From Virgibacillus aidingensis (GTDB lineage Bacteria; Bacillota; Bacilli; Bacillales; Amphibacillaceae): a DNA stretch of 64,000 nt. The DNA lies in contig NZ_WIXN01000023.1 of NCBI RefSeq assembly GCF_010994035.1, forward strand, positions 1-64,000, read 5' to 3'. Every line of letters begins with the position of its first letter. Positions within the stretch are counted from its first letter, which is position 1. The translations under genes and the position numbers were made by a program. Shown here piece by piece: positions 17,832 to 28,279 of this stretch. Under the pieces are notes generated by a model, which was not told the origin of the DNA, did no database searches, and saw only the letters and a program-made list of their open reading frames with translations.

Positions 17832-18356
17832 CTAATTAAAAATTTGCGTAAATCGGTACTGTTCATAACGTGATCCATCATAAATGGACACATAATCTAA
17901 AATATACCGGTCTGATTCATCTACATATGTTAATTCCCATAGTACATTTTCATCCACGATCGCTGGAACGGCTTTGATTAAATCGCATTCTGAGCATGAT
18001 TCGCTCCATAGACTTAAAATAGTCTCCTCAGATACAATTTCAGATTCATCCAATATCGTTAAATTTTTTTCCTGTCCTTCCAAAGGATAAAAAATGATTT
18101 TATTTTCATTGGCGTCATTTTCTCCAAATACAACATGGTAGGCATCGGCACCATTGAATTGTTCCATTTTATCAATGGAAACAAGTGAGGTGGCATCCAG
18201 TATCTGTGACTCGGTTTCAGCAAAATTATCCGTTTTGTCTCCCATAATGTCCTGATAAAGAAAGATGCTGTAAACAGCAGCTGAAATAAACAGGATTACT
18301 AAACTGAAGCCGGCCCATTTAAAGAACTTTTTAACTGTAGATGTTTCGTTGTCCAT
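17832..18356 (-). CDS. ypmB: YpmB-like membrane-anchored protein
   Basis: 174 residues. A short Lys-rich cytoplasmic start is followed by a membrane helix (about 13-33, WAGFSLVILFISAAVYSIFL) and an extracellular part of two similar PepSY-like halves. These include the segments DAYHVVFGENDANENKIIFYPLE and ENVLWELTYVDESDRYILDYVSIYDG. The role is unknown; its position before aspB matches B. subtilis ypmB. The small ypmA gene that B. subtilis has upstream is not present. Confidence 0.85.
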   Translation of the reverse strand: MDNETSTVKKFFKWAGFSLVILFISAAVYSIFLYQDIMGDKTDNFAETESQILDATSLVSIDKMEQFNGADAYHVVFGENDANENKIIFYPLEGQEKNLTILDESEIVSEETILSLWSESCSECDLIKAVPAIVDENVLWELTYVDESDRYILDYVSIYDGSRYEQYRFTQIFN

Positions 18357-18696
18357 AAGTTATCCATCCCAATGGTGAATTTTATCCGAAAATGCAATAT
18401 TTTTATATGCAATAAAAATGTTTCCGTCCGATTATCAAAATTTGTTAGTTATAGGTTCATGCCTTAATACAGATAATAAAATTACGTCGATCAGAAGAGC
18501 TAAATTATATTTACAGTATAACAGAACAGGGATAAATTACTACCTGCATTTAGTTTTAGTCGACAAAATTCTTCCAACCTATACCACACTTTTACTGCTG
18601 AATTCCACACGGAATTCAGCAGCTTTTTACATATCGGCTGTTTCCCGGAAGAATCTCATAAACAAAGAGGAACTCTGAATTCAGAACCTCCATTTT
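18357..18696. other. 340-base spacer ypmB-dinG with a plus-oriented terminator-like hairpin
   Basis: No gene is supported here. CTGCTGAATTCC and GGAATTCAGCAG form a 12-bp stem with a four-base loop at about 18597-18624, followed by CTTTTT on the plus strand. Both neighbouring genes run leftward, so the T-run is on the unexpected strand. The upstream 200 bases are AT-rich and could hold a short plus-strand RNA, but I see no strong promoter. Confidence 0.4.
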
Positions 18697-21501
18697 TTAA
18701 AACCAGTCTTTTGCCTTTTCCATCAGTTCTTTGGTTGACGTATTGGTTAAAGGCACATCCGGTATGGAATCAATAAAATATTTGCCATAGCGGGCATTGA
18801 TAATGCGTGTATCACAGATAAATACGATGCCGCGGTCACGCTTTGAGCGGATTAAACGTCCAAATCCCTGCTTAAAGCGAATGACAGCATGCGGTAAAGC
18901 GAGTTCCATAAAGGCATTTCTGCCGGCGGCTTTTAGATAAGCAGATTTTGCTTCATATTTCGGATGATCCGGCGGCTGGAAAGGAAGCCTTACAATCATT
19001 AACGCAGATAAGTCATCCCCCGGTATATCCACACCTTCCCAAAAAGAACTTGTACCCAATAGTATTGCCTGTTCAAAGGTTTGAAAATTCTTCTTCAGTC
19101 TTGATCGGCTGCTGCTTGAAATTCCCTGGGCCAGCAATACAAACGGGTGGGACTCCAGGTTTTCTTTTAGAATATAATATGTTTTCCGCAGCATGTCGTA
19201 CGAGGTAAACAAGACAAGCATTCTTCCGCTGGTTACTTCGGCCAATGACAGAATCGCTTCACTTGTCGCATAAATAAAATCCTCCTGTTTTCCGTATTTA
19301 ATATCAGGAAAATCATTTGGTATAAGCAGCTGCACCTGACTCTGATAGGAAAAAGGAGAATCAATTTTCCTGGTTACAAGCCGTTCCTTATCAATCCCCA
19401 GCTCATTTTGTATGAATGAAAAGGATTTTTTCATTGTCAGTGTAGCACTTGTTAAGATAACACTATCCTTTTTATTGAAAAAGTCATTGGACAGGAATTT
19501 GGACATATCAATGGGTTCACTATAGAGATAAACTGCATTCTTCGCTCCGGATGCTTCAATTTCAATCCACTTGACCTGATCATTGGAGTCCTCTGTTAAA
19601 AATAAATGCTCCAGCCGGTCAATAAACAACTGAACGGTTTCCATATGTCCTTTCAGTTCATCCCTATCCATTTTATCGAAATTTTCCTGTTTGGCAAAGG
19701 ATTCTTCCGTCATGGAAAGAATATGGATTAAATCACGCAAATAGAAGATCAGTCTAGTAACCATATCTATAATGAGTCCCCACTGATCCGATTTTTCTTT
19801 TTCGTTCTCAAATCGATATTGGGTCCTTCCGACATCACTTAATGATTTATTCCTGTTGCTTTGTTCGATAACATATTGAAATATTTGCCGGAATACATCA
19901 TCTATTTCATTTTTTGCATGAAGAAGGATTTCATCCCATTTACTTAATGGAAGATGATCGGTATCTCCTTGAAGCTGCTGTAGAATTTTAGAAAATAATT
20001 TAGACTCTTCTCCGTGCAAGCCTATTTGGTTTAATGTATACAGCATATTTGCGTAATCAATTTTCAGGCCATAGTGGCTTGCTGCAATTTCCTGAAAATG
20101 ATGTGCCTCATCAATGATTATTTTTTCATAGGCAGGCAGTATCTCATAATCATTAAACATATCTGTACAGATTAAAGCATGGTTTGTCACGATTATGTCT
20201 GCTTTTTGAGCCGACTTTTTTGCTTTTTGGTAGTAGGATTTTTTAAACCATGGTGAGTAAGTATCTGTATACCCTTCTTTATCTGTGGAAACACGCTGAT
20301 AAAATAAATAACCGCTTGCAGGCAAATGAATTTCATCAATATCTCCTGTGTCTGTTTCCGTTAACCAGACGAGAATCATTGCTTTCGTCAGTGCAATATC
20401 ATAATTATCATGATCGGTTTCCGCTAGTTCCTTTTCAAACTTTTCCAGGCTGATGTAATGGTTTTTTCCTTTTAATAAGGCAATGGAAAAAGGCAAACCA
20501 AGCAGTTCTCTTATTAAAGGAATTTCTTCTTCCAGCAGCTGGGATTGCAGCTGTGTTGTAAATGTACTTACAACCAATCGTTTTTTGGTTCTTAACGCCT
20601 CATAAACGGAGGGCAATAAATATGCAAGTGACTTCCCTGTACCGGTTTCGGCTTCTATCAGTGCATGATGATGCATTTGGAAGGCATCATGTATTATCTC
20701 GGACATTTCACGCTGCCCTTCCCTTTTTTCATACCCCGGTAAAGTTTGCTCCAGTGCGCCGTTTTCTTCATAAATATGATCCAAATAATCCCCGAAAGAG
20801 GTATCGATATGTAAATCTTCTTTCTCGGTTTCCTCTATTTGTTTAAATGCCAATCCTCGATATGTTTCTATTCCCGGCGGGTTGGAAGCGGAAAATGCTG
20901 ATTTGTCCAGCTGTTCCTGTAATAGAGGATACAGATCTGACTTGAGACTTTTTTCCAATTTTATTAGATGGTCAACCGTTTCATATGGCATGGTAGTCAG
21001 TTTGTTTTTTAACTTTATTAATAATTTTGCAGTAACATATGCATCGGAGGCAGCACGATGCGGATCATCATGATGAATATCCAGAAATTCGGTTAATTGA
21101 CTCAATTTAAAACTTGGAGCTTTTGGAAACAATATTCTTGACAGCTCTACCGTATCAATCACCGGTTTTTTTAATCCTTCCAACCCAATATTCTTTAGTT
21201 CCCCGTTTAGGAAACCAAGATCAAATGGTACATTATGGGCTACAAGATAGCTGTCTTTAAAAAAAGCCGTTATTTCCTCCGCTTTTTCCGAAAAGAATGG
21301 GGCTGAAGCAACATCTTTATCATCTATTCCGGTTAAATTTGTAATAAATTCCGGAATCGGCATGCCCGGGTTTAGAAATGTAGCGTATTCATCCACTATT
21401 TCATTGTTTTCGATGACGTTAATACCCACTTCAATGATTTTATCGCCTTTTGCCGGGGACTGTCCCGTTGTTTCCAGATCAATTACTGTGTACCTGTCCA
21501 T
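18697..21501 (-). CDS. dinG: DinG-family helicase with N-terminal 3'-5' exonuclease domain
   Basis: 934 residues. The first 170 form a DnaQ-like DEDD exonuclease (YTVIDLETTG at 4-13; HNVPFDLGFLNGEL; HRAASDAYVTAKLL). The rest is an XPD/DinG-like superfamily 2 helicase with Walker A AETGTGKS, DEAHHF box II, SATLTM, SFWEGVDIPGD and FGRLIRSKRDRG. This fusion is the normal Firmicute form; the four iron-sulphur cysteines of E. coli DinG are not evident. It acts in DNA repair. ATG at 21501 starts right at the exonuclease fold. Confidence 0.93.
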   Translation of the reverse strand: MDRYTVIDLETTGQSPAKGDKIIEVGINVIENNEIVDEYATFLNPGMPIPEFITNLTGIDDKDVASAPFFSEKAEEITAFFKDSYLVAHNVPFDLGFLNGELKNIGLEGLKKPVIDTVELSRILFPKAPSFKLSQLTEFLDIHHDDPHRAASDAYVTAKLLIKLKNKLTTMPYETVDHLIKLEKSLKSDLYPLLQEQLDKSAFSASNPPGIETYRGLAFKQIEETEKEDLHIDTSFGDYLDHIYEENGALEQTLPGYEKREGQREMSEIIHDAFQMHHHALIEAETGTGKSLAYLLPSVYEALRTKKRLVVSTFTTQLQSQLLEEEIPLIRELLGLPFSIALLKGKNHYISLEKFEKELAETDHDNYDIALTKAMILVWLTETDTGDIDEIHLPASGYLFYQRVSTDKEGYTDTYSPWFKKSYYQKAKKSAQKADIIVTNHALICTDMFNDYEILPAYEKIIIDEAHHFQEIAASHYGLKIDYANMLYTLNQIGLHGEESKLFSKILQQLQGDTDHLPLSKWDEILLHAKNEIDDVFRQIFQYVIEQSNRNKSLSDVGRTQYRFENEKEKSDQWGLIIDMVTRLIFYLRDLIHILSMTEESFAKQENFDKMDRDELKGHMETVQLFIDRLEHLFLTEDSNDQVKWIEIEASGAKNAVYLYSEPIDMSKFLSNDFFNKKDSVILTSATLTMKKSFSFIQNELGIDKERLVTRKIDSPFSYQSQVQLLIPNDFPDIKYGKQEDFIYATSEAILSLAEVTSGRMLVLFTSYDMLRKTYYILKENLESHPFVLLAQGISSSSRSRLKKNFQTFEQAILLGTSSFWEGVDIPGDDLSALMIVRLPFQPPDHPKYEAKSAYLKAAGRNAFMELALPHAVIRFKQGFGRLIRSKRDRGIVFICDTRIINARYGKYFIDSIPDVPLTNTSTKELMEKAKDWF

Positions 21502-21586
21502 GCCCTCACCTCTTTCACACTTTTCATTATTAGATTATCCGGATAAAGCTGTTTGCTGCCAGCTTCCGGTCATTCGCACGCTTAAT

Positions 21587-21620
21587 AAAAAAACCCTTAT
21601 CCATTAATCCGATAAGAGTT
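21587..21620 (-). terminator. Terminator of the pan operon
   Basis: AACCCTTATC (21592-21601) and GATAAGAGTT (21611-21620) form the stem. The plus-strand A-run before it gives a T-run on the minus strand after panD. Confidence 0.82.
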
Positions 21621-21636
21621 TTAGGCTTGTGCGTTC

Positions 21637-22020
21637 CTACAATTCCGTTAATGGCGGTTCTTCTTCAATGAGTTTCTCGATCTGGTTTTTTTCATTCATG
21701 ATGGCAACTTTTGGTTTATAGGAATCCAATTCTTCTTCTGAAACCATGGCATAAGATATAATGATGACCGTATCCCCTTTTTGAACCAGCCTTGCAGCTG
21801 CTCCGTTTAAACAAATAACCCCGGAACCTTTTTCACCGGGAATGACATAGGTTTCCAGCCGGGCACCATTATTGTTATTGACAATCTGCACTTTTTCATG
21901 CGGCAGGATGCCTACTTTCTCCAGCAGCTCCCGATCTATTGTAATACTTCCTACATAATTTAAGTTAGCTTCTGTTACGGTTGCCCTGTGAAGCTTTGCT
22001 TTCATCATTGTTCGAAACAT
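21637..22020 (-). CDS. panD: Aspartate 1-decarboxylase (pyruvoyl enzyme)
   Basis: 127 residues. It is made as a proenzyme that cleaves itself at Gly24-Ser25 (YVGSITID) to create the pyruvoyl group. It also shows [28 protein letters not shown] and the [14 protein letters not shown] core. It makes beta-alanine from aspartate for pantothenate. Last gene of panB-panC-panD, five bases after panC. The start and length equal the family norm. Confidence 0.97.
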   Translation of the reverse strand: MFRTMMKAKLHRATVTEANLNYVGSITIDRELLEKVGILPHEKVQIVNNNNGARLETYVIPGEKGSGVICLNGAAARLVQKGDTVIIISYAMVSEEELDSYKPKVAIMNEKNQIEKLIEEEPPLTEL

Positions 22021-22025
22021 GGTGG

Positions 22026-22907
22026 TTACTCCTCTGATTTAAAAACATGAATTGTTCGGCCGCTTTCGTCAAATAAAAGATTATCGATCAGCCTTGCCTT
22101 TTCAAAATGGACTGCTGCAGCCAATATAACTTGTCCCTTCACTTCCATTACAGGTTTTAAGCCGGGATAGCTTAACAGTTCTACATAATCAATTTCTCCA
22201 CTTGTATTATGTTTGATTGTATCCATAACCTCTTTTTTAATCATAGCAGGATTTTTTTCTCCGTCAATAACGAATTGCTGTCCTTTTTTTAAAGCTTTAT
22301 ATATCCAGATTGCTTCTTCCTTTTCATCCCTGCTCAAATTAACATTTCTGGAGCTTTTGGCTAGTCCGTTTTCCTCCCGTACTGTCGGCAGACCAACTAA
22401 TTGAACAGGAAAATTTAAATTCTGAATAAGCAGATCCACGACGGCAACCTGCTGCGCATCCTTCATTCCGAAGTAAACTCTATCCGGATTTATCATGTTA
22501 AAAAGCTTTGTAAGTACAGTTATAACACCATCGAAATGACCGGGCCTTGACCTGCCGCACAACATTTCCGTTCTATCTGTAACATGCATGGAAATTTGCA
22601 TTTTTTTTGGGTACATTTCTTTTACAGCAGGTATAAATAATATATCTGCACCTATTTCCTTTGCCAGTTTTTCGTCTTGCTCCTCGTCCCGCGGATATTG
22701 TTCAAAATCTTCATTTTCACCGAACTGCAGCGGATTGACAAATATACTGACAATAAGAATATCATTTGCTTTTCTTGCTTCTTTCATTAAACTAAGGTGT
22801 CCCTCATGAAGAAATCCCATTGTAGGCACAAAACCGATTTGTTTATGTTGTTTGATCAGTAATTTTGTTTTTTTTCTTAATGATTGGACAGAACGTATAA
22901 TCTCCAT
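22026..22907 (-). CDS. panC: Pantothenate synthetase
   Basis: 293 residues. ATP-binding motifs are [15 protein letters not shown] (HxGH) at about 27-41 and the KSSRNVNLS signature near 186. [11 protein letters not shown] is present as well. It joins pantoate and beta-alanine in an ATP-dependent reaction. It lies between panB (13-base gap) and panD, so its two substrates come from the flanking genes' products. Confidence 0.97.
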   Translation of the reverse strand: MEIIRSVQSLRKKTKLLIKQHKQIGFVPTMGFLHEGHLSLMKEARKANDILIVSIFVNPLQFGENEDFEQYPRDEEQDEKLAKEIGADILFIPAVKEMYPKKMQISMHVTDRTEMLCGRSRPGHFDGVITVLTKLFNMINPDRVYFGMKDAQQVAVVDLLIQNLNFPVQLVGLPTVREENGLAKSSRNVNLSRDEKEEAIWIYKALKKGQQFVIDGEKNPAMIKKEVMDTIKHNTSGEIDYVELLSYPGLKPVMEVKGQVILAAAVHFEKARLIDNLLFDESGRTIHVFKSEE

Positions 22908-22920
22908 ATGAATCCCTGCT

Positions 22921-23748
22921 TTAAGTAGTTGGTAGGTTTGCTTTGTTTTTCATAATAAACGAGTGTTTGTCTGTAGGAAATGCCTGTTTTTTTACATCTG
23001 ATACATATGATTTAATTGCTTCAATTCCTTGCTGATTGAAATCTCCATAAGGCTGTACAAATTTAGGCAGCCGGTCAACACCATATTTCAGAATATCATG
23101 GTATACTAATACCTGCCCGTCACAATGTATCCCGGCACCGATTCCTATAGTAGGAATACCAATCTCATTTGTAATTATTTCTGCCAATTCCTTGGGAACA
23201 CATTCCAGTACTAATGCGATTGCCCCGCAATCCTCCACTTTCCTGGCATCATCAAGCAATTGCCGTGCAGCTTTTTTATCTTTTCCCTGCACTTTAAAGC
23301 CGCCCAGTACATTCACGGATTGCGGGGTCAGGCCAAGATGAGCCGTAACCGGAATTCCGGCCTCTGTTAAACGCTTCATTAATTCCAGATTTTCTTCAGC
23401 TGCCCCTTCAATTTTTAATGACTGTGCATCTGTTTCCTGTATAATTTTACGGGCGGACTTGAGTGATTCCTCCATGGAAATGTGATAGGACATAAAAGGC
23501 ATATCCACTACAACGAAAGTATTTGGCGCCCCCCGTTTTACCGCTTTTGCGTGATGGATCATATCCTGAACGGTTACCTGTATCGTTGATGAATAGCCGA
23601 GTACTGTCATACCTAATGAATCACCGACCAAAATGGTGTCCACACCTGATTCCTCGGCGGATTTTGCGGACGGGTAGTCATAAGCTGTAACCATTGCAAT
23701 TTTGTCCTTTTCCTCTTTCATTTTCTTCAGATCATTTCTCGTTAACAT
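22921..23748 (-). CDS. panB: 3-methyl-2-oxobutanoate hydroxymethyltransferase
   Basis: 275 residues, TIM barrel, with [22 protein letters not shown] (metal Asp), LGLTPQSVN and [16 protein letters not shown]. It adds a hydroxymethyl group from methylene-tetrahydrofolate to ketoisovalerate, the first step to pantoate. The open frame extends 30 codons further upstream. ATG at 23748 has AAGGGG six bases ahead and aligns in length with B. subtilis PanB. The start overlaps the birA 3' end by 17 bases. Confidence 0.95.
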   Translation of the reverse strand: MLTRNDLKKMKEEKDKIAMVTAYDYPSAKSAEESGVDTILVGDSLGMTVLGYSSTIQVTVQDMIHHAKAVKRGAPNTFVVVDMPFMSYHISMEESLKSARKIIQETDAQSLKIEGAAEENLELMKRLTEAGIPVTAHLGLTPQSVNVLGGFKVQGKDKKAARQLLDDARKVEDCGAIALVLECVPKELAEIITNEIGIPTIGIGAGIHCDGQVLVYHDILKYGVDRLPKFVQPYGDFNQQGIEAIKSYVSDVKKQAFPTDKHSFIMKNKANLPTT

Positions 23749-24745
23749 TTTCATCCCCCTTATTGTTAAACCATTCAATTTCTGCAGAATACAATGTTTG
23801 TAAATCCCCGTTATCATCCTCCACCACCAGTGCACCATCCTCGGATATACCCTTGAATATAGCTTCCCGGTTTTTGTTCATTGTCTTAATTTGAATCCGT
23901 TGGTCAACTTTAAATCCATAGCTTTCCCATTTTTTCTTTATATCGGAAAAACCATTTTCAATATAAAAATCATAGGCTTTTTCAAAAGTTGTAATAATGT
24001 TTTGAAACAACGCTTTCATCGACCAATTTTTCCCTGTTTCCACTTTTAATGAAGTCGCCTGCTTTTTAATCGTCTCTGCTGTTAATTCTGTTTCTTCCTG
24101 GTTCACATTTAAACCGATTCCGATCACAATATATTGAATCCGATCCTGTTCTGCCTGCATTTCCGTTAATATACCGGCACACTTTTTTTCATTGATCAAT
24201 ATGTCATTCGGCCATTTTATCATTGGTTCCGTTTGTGTATGCCGCCCTAAAGCATCTGCCAATACTGCAGCAGTAAGCAGTGTCAGTTGAGGGGCCCGCC
24301 GCGGCTGGAGTTCCGGGCGCAAAATCAGACTGAACCAAAGCCCTTGATCCTTTGTTGAGTGCCAATGGCGATTCATTCGGCCTTTTCCTTCTTTTTGTTC
24401 ATCGGCTATGACAACTGTGCCATGCGGGGCGTTATTGCGTGCCGCTTCATGGGCAATAAGCTGAGTGGAGGCAACTGTTTCTTTATGTATAATTTTGGTG
24501 CCTGCCCAATCTGTGTTCAGCCCCCATTTTAGCGTGTTTTCACTCAACTTTTCCGGAAAACCTGTAATGCGGTAGCCTTTATTTGATTGGGCCTCTATTT
24601 GGTACCCATCTTTTTTCAGCTCATTCATATGCTTCCATATGGCGCTTCTGGAAATGTTTAATTCATCTGACAGTAATTGTCCGGAAATATAATTATCTTT
24701 TTCTTTTGCCAGAAGGCCGATTAATTTATTTCGGGTGGATTCCAT
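23732..24745 (-). CDS. birA: Bifunctional biotin-protein ligase / biotin operon repressor
   Basis: 337 residues. An N-terminal winged helix (about 1-65; [28 protein letters not shown]) for operator DNA is followed by a ligase domain with [11 protein letters not shown] (biotinyl-AMP loop) and [14 protein letters not shown]-terminal SH3-like domain ends the protein. It attaches biotin to carboxylases and can repress biotin genes. I chose ATG at 24745, eight bases after AAAGGAG, rather than the GTG at 24754 inside that site. It overlaps cca by 25 bases. Confidence 0.95.
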   Translation of the reverse strand: MESTRNKLIGLLAKEKDNYISGQLLSDELNISRSAIWKHMNELKKDGYQIEAQSNKGYRITGFPEKLSENTLKWGLNTDWAGTKIIHKETVASTQLIAHEAARNNAPHGTVVIADEQKEGKGRMNRHWHSTKDQGLWFSLILRPELQPRRAPQLTLLTAAVLADALGRHTQTEPMIKWPNDILINEKKCAGILTEMQAEQDRIQYIVIGIGLNVNQEETELTAETIKKQATSLKVETGKNWSMKALFQNIITTFEKAYDFYIENGFSDIKKKWESYGFKVDQRIQIKTMNKNREAIFKGISEDGALVVEDDNGDLQTLYSAEIEWFNNKGDENVNEK

Positions 24746-25923
24746 TTTATCCACTCCTTTATTGTCTCATTATAATTCTCCAGTTTACCGGTGACAACCG
24801 CTTTTTCAATTTTGTGCAGCGTTTCCTGCATCCATGGACCTTTTTCGGCTTCCGGAAATAGATCGATCAAATCGTAACCATTAAAAGCAAGATCATTTTT
24901 TGACTGAATCGGCAATGTTTCTGCTTTGTCTTTTAGTCCCTGTAATGAAAGATCCCCGTTAAGCTTTATGCATTGGATCAATCGGATAAATCCTTCAAAA
25001 TATTTCTCATTCAGTTTATAAATAAGCCAGGGATGTAGTCCAAACGTGATATAGTCTTTAATGGCTGTATTGAGCTGAAGCGCTTCTTCTTTCGTTTTAT
25101 TGGAGCATTTCCACTGCTTCACCCAGTCTGTTATCGTTATGCTGTCATCCAAATAATACATTAATGCTATTAACTCTCCAAATGAGTGTAAAGGAATCAT
25201 TGGTTTAGGCAGCATATAAATCAGTTGCAGGTTGTCTTTTATAATCGGCAATTCAGTATACACACCGGACTTTTTCAAATAATCCAGTCCCTGATTAATA
25301 TGCGGTCCTGAAAAAAACTTTGCCAGCTCGCTTTGAATTCGCTCCACTGCAAGGCTTTGGATGGATGACTTTACATTTATCATCGCCTCCATTGTTTCCG
25401 GATGAATCGTAAAGCCAAGACGGGATGTAAAGCGCAATGCGCGTATAATTCGAAGCGGGTCCTCCTGAAAGCGATCAGCTGCATTTCCTACTGTACGTAT
25501 CAGTTTATCGCGGAGGTCTTTTTGTCCCTCAAATAAATCCAGAATATATCCATTTCCATCCATGGCAAGTGCATTAATTGTAAAGTCTCTCCGCCTGAGG
25601 TCTTCATCAATCCGATCGATAAATGTAACGGAATCCGGATGGCGCTGGTCGGAATAATTCCCATCGATCCGAAAAGTTGTCACTTCATAGGATTGATGAT
25701 CATGCCGGACTATGACTGTCCCGTGTTCAATCCCAACCGGGATGACTTTAGTGAAAATTTGTTTAATTTCTTCAGGTGAAGCTGAAGTGGCAATATCAAT
25801 ATCTCCTATTTCCCTTTGCAGTAAATAGTCGCGCACACAGCCGCCGACAAAATATGCTTTACAGCCGTGCTGCTCAATTTTTCGAATGATCGGTTTTGCT
25901 TTCTTAAAAGGTTGTGGAAGCAT
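24721..25923 (-). CDS. cca: CCA-adding tRNA nucleotidyltransferase
   Basis: 400 residues. Nucleotidyltransferase motif FVGGCVRDYLLQREIGDIDIATS (metal-binding DID), RRDFTINALAM, DLFEGQKDL and the EDPLRIIRALRF nucleotide-selecting segment. It adds or repairs the CCA end of tRNAs without a template. The open frame continues 33 codons upstream into bshA; ATG at 25923 follows AAGGTG by six bases and begins four bases after the bshA stop. Confidence 0.95.
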   Translation of the reverse strand: MLPQPFKKAKPIIRKIEQHGCKAYFVGGCVRDYLLQREIGDIDIATSASPEEIKQIFTKVIPVGIEHGTVIVRHDHQSYEVTTFRIDGNYSDQRHPDSVTFIDRIDEDLRRRDFTINALAMDGNGYILDLFEGQKDLRDKLIRTVGNAADRFQEDPLRIIRALRFTSRLGFTIHPETMEAMINVKSSIQSLAVERIQSELAKFFSGPHINQGLDYLKKSGVYTELPIIKDNLQLIYMLPKPMIPLHSFGELIALMYYLDDSITITDWVKQWKCSNKTKEEALQLNTAIKDYITFGLHPWLIYKLNEKYFEGFIRLIQCIKLNGDLSLQGLKDKAETLPIQSKNDLAFNGYDLIDLFPEAEKGPWMQETLHKIEKAVVTGKLENYNETIKEWIKWNPPEIN

Positions 25924-25927
25924 GGGA

Positions 25928-27055
25928 TCACCTTGTTTGCTGAAGCAATGTATTATACAGCGCTTCGTATTCCTGAACAATTTTATTTGAGTGAAAATGT
26001 GTTCTTGCATGCTGAAAGGCATTTTGGGAATATTGCCGGAAGAGTTCTTCGTCTGTCAGAAGCCTTATTGCATATTGGCTGGCATTCTTTACATCTTTTA
26101 CATCGACGATAAAACCGGTTTCCCCGTGTTCAATCACCTCGGGTATTCCGCCTGTGTTCGTGCCTATACAAGGCACTTCACAAGCCATCGCTTCCAATAA
26201 TACCAGCCCGAAGCTTTCTTTTTCCGACATTAACAGCTTTAAATCGGCAATGGATAGAAGATCGCCAATATTTTTCTGTTTTCCCAAAAACAGCACATCA
26301 TCTGTTAACTCCAACTCCTTTACAAGCTGGAGCATGGAGCTGTATTCCGGTCCATCACCAACGAGCAGAAGCTTGCATCGGATTTCTTTACGTATCTTAT
26401 GAAAAGTATGAATGACATCCTGTACCCGTTTTACTTTGCGGAAGTTGGATATATGAATAATCACCTTTTCATCACGATGAATGCCGTATTGTTCCTTGAT
26501 ATAAGGCAAATTCTTTTTAAAATATACTTTTTCATTTACAAAATTATAAATAACATCGATGTCCTTTTTAATTTCCAGCATATCCTTCGTCTGCTGCACT
26601 AAATCATGGGACACAGCCGTCACGGCATCAGACTTCTCTATGCCGTGCTGGATCATTTTTTTAAAAGTATGATCAATACCAAGTACGGTTATATCCGTAC
26701 CATGCAGGGTTGTTATAATTTTGACATCGTGTTGAGCAATATCTTTAGCTAAAATGGCACAGATTGCATGCGGCATGGCGTAATGAACATGGAGGATATC
26801 CAGTTTTTCCTGGTCAATTACTTCTGCCATTTTCGTTGCCAGCGCCAAATCATATGGCGGATATTGAAAGACTGGATAATGGTTAAGCTCCACCTCATGG
26901 TAATAGATATTTGGATACACCCGGTTTAATCTAAAGGGCAAACCGGAAGTAATAAAATGAATTTCATGCCCTTTTTCTGCCAAAAGCATTCCCAATTCCG
27001 TTGCAACCACACCAGAACCGCCTACTGTGGGATAACACGTAATACCAATTTTCAT
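25928..27055 (-). CDS. bshA: N-acetyl-alpha-D-glucosaminyl L-malate synthase BshA
   Basis: 375-residue GT4 glycosyltransferase with [20 protein letters not shown] at the N-terminus, HVHYAMPHA and the C-terminal [24 protein letters not shown] donor-binding motif. It joins UDP-GlcNAc and malate in the first step of bacillithiol synthesis. In B. subtilis the next enzyme gene, bshB1, lies between mgsA and bshA; here mgsA and bshA abut with no room for it, so the deacetylase must be encoded elsewhere. Confidence 0.95.
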   Translation of the reverse strand: MKIGITCYPTVGGSGVVATELGMLLAEKGHEIHFITSGLPFRLNRVYPNIYYHEVELNHYPVFQYPPYDLALATKMAEVIDQEKLDILHVHYAMPHAICAILAKDIAQHDVKIITTLHGTDITVLGIDHTFKKMIQHGIEKSDAVTAVSHDLVQQTKDMLEIKKDIDVIYNFVNEKVYFKKNLPYIKEQYGIHRDEKVIIHISNFRKVKRVQDVIHTFHKIRKEIRCKLLLVGDGPEYSSMLQLVKELELTDDVLFLGKQKNIGDLLSIADLKLLMSEKESFGLVLLEAMACEVPCIGTNTGGIPEVIEHGETGFIVDVKDVKNASQYAIRLLTDEELFRQYSQNAFQHARTHFHSNKIVQEYEALYNTLLQQTR

Positions 27056-27469
27056 TTATGCATTACCCTTTTGTTTTTTTACTGTTTTTCTCCAGTCGAA
27101 AGCCCCATGTTCCATGCCGTGTATAAAAATTTCCGCTGCTGCCAGATTGGTTGCCAAAGGAATTTTATGTACATCGCATATTCTCATTAAAGCACTCACG
27201 TCAGGTTCATGCGGCTGGGCTGTCAGCGGATCTCTGATGAAAATAACCATATCCATTTCATTTCCGGCAATCATGGCGCCAATTTGCTGATCTCCGCCCA
27301 GCGGACCTGATTGAAACCGTTGAATGGATAACCCGGTCTCCTCCGTGATCATTTTACCTGTAGTGCCTGTAGCAAATAGCTGATGCTCTTTTAAAATATG
27401 TTTATAAGCGATGCTGAAATTAATTATTTCCTGTTTCTTCTTATCATGGGCAATAAGTGCAATATTCAT
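27056..27469 (-). CDS. mgsA: Methylglyoxal synthase
   Basis: 137 residues with the family hallmarks: [31 protein letters not shown] and the catalytic [15 protein letters not shown]. It converts dihydroxyacetone phosphate to methylglyoxal and phosphate, a bypass used under phosphate limitation or excess carbon. In Bacillus bacillithiol helps detoxify the product, which fits its contact with bshA. The stop of mgsA and the start of bshA are adjacent. Confidence 0.96.
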   Translation of the reverse strand: MNIALIAHDKKKQEIINFSIAYKHILKEHQLFATGTTGKMITEETGLSIQRFQSGPLGGDQQIGAMIAGNEMDMVIFIRDPLTAQPHEPDVSALMRICDVHKIPLATNLAAAEIFIHGMEHGAFDWRKTVKKQKGNA

Positions 27470-27479
27470 CTAATCATCC

Positions 27480-28277
27480 CTATAATATATTTTCCAGTCC
27501 GTAAACAAGCTTTTCCAGTTCCATTACCTGCTTTACACTGACTTTTATACCTTCCATAAACGAATCCCTGTTAATGGAATCATGTTTGATTGTTAGTGTT
27601 TGTCCTTTTCCGCCGAAGATAACTTCCTGGTGTGCGACTAACCCGGGCATGCGGACACTGTGTATTTTCATGCCATCCACATCTGCCCCGCGAGCGCCTT
27701 CCAAAACTTCCTGTTCATTTACATGTCCTTGTTTTTTGGATGTTCTTGTCTCTTTCATCAGTTCTGCTGTTTTCACCGCTGTCCCGGAAGGTGCGTCAAG
27801 CTTTTGATCATGATGCTTTTCAATAATATCCACATCCGGAAAATAGGCTGCAGCCATTTTGGAAAATTTCATCATCAATACAGCACCAATTGCAAAATTC
27901 GGAGCAATGATGGCACCGAGCTTTTTCTCTTCACATAGAAAAGTTAAATCTTTGATCTGATCATCGGTGAATCCTGTAGTTCCCACAACGGGACGGATAT
28001 TATGCAATATAGCTGCTTTCGTATTTCTGTAGCCTGAATCGGGCACTGTTAAATCAATAAATACATCTGCTTCATTTTCCCGGAAACATGCTTCCGGGTC
28101 TTCATACACCGGAACGGCCAGATCCGGCATGCCATCTATATCCTTCAGCTCCACCCCGTCATGTTTTCTGTCAATGCACACTGTAAGGGTAAAGGCATCT
28201 TTATTTTCCAGTAACATGTTAATTGCCTGGGATCCCATTCTTCCTCTCGGACCCGCCAAAATCACATTTATGCTCAT
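27480..28277 (-). CDS. dapB: 4-hydroxy-tetrahydrodipicolinate reductase
   Basis: 265 residues. NAD(P)-binding ILAGPRGRMGSQA at the N-terminus, GTTGFTDDQI, and the catalytic EKHHDQKLDAPSGTA segment (His and Lys). It acts in lysine, diaminopimelate and therefore spore dipicolinate synthesis. The start is ATG at 28277, seven bases after GGAGG; the open frame begins 12 codons earlier inside ypjD's 3' end. It is two bases from ypjD. Confidence 0.95.
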   Translation of the reverse strand: MSINVILAGPRGRMGSQAINMLLENKDAFTLTVCIDRKHDGVELKDIDGMPDLAVPVYEDPEACFRENEADVFIDLTVPDSGYRNTKAAILHNIRPVVGTTGFTDDQIKDLTFLCEEKKLGAIIAPNFAIGAVLMMKFSKMAAAYFPDVDIIEKHHDQKLDAPSGTAVKTAELMKETRTSKKQGHVNEQEVLEGARGADVDGMKIHSVRMPGLVAHQEVIFGGKGQTLTIKHDSINRDSFMEGIKVSVKQVMELEKLVYGLENIL

Positions 28278-28279
28278 TG

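Noticed and set aside
18418-18678. 86-codon plus-strand frame in the ypmB-dinG spacer
   Set aside because: It runs through the hairpin, lacks a ribosome site and shows no family pattern.
23748-23838. Upstream extension of panB by 30 codons
   Set aside because: It lies within birA in another frame and would lengthen PanB beyond the family. AAGGGG before ATG at 23748 fixes the start.
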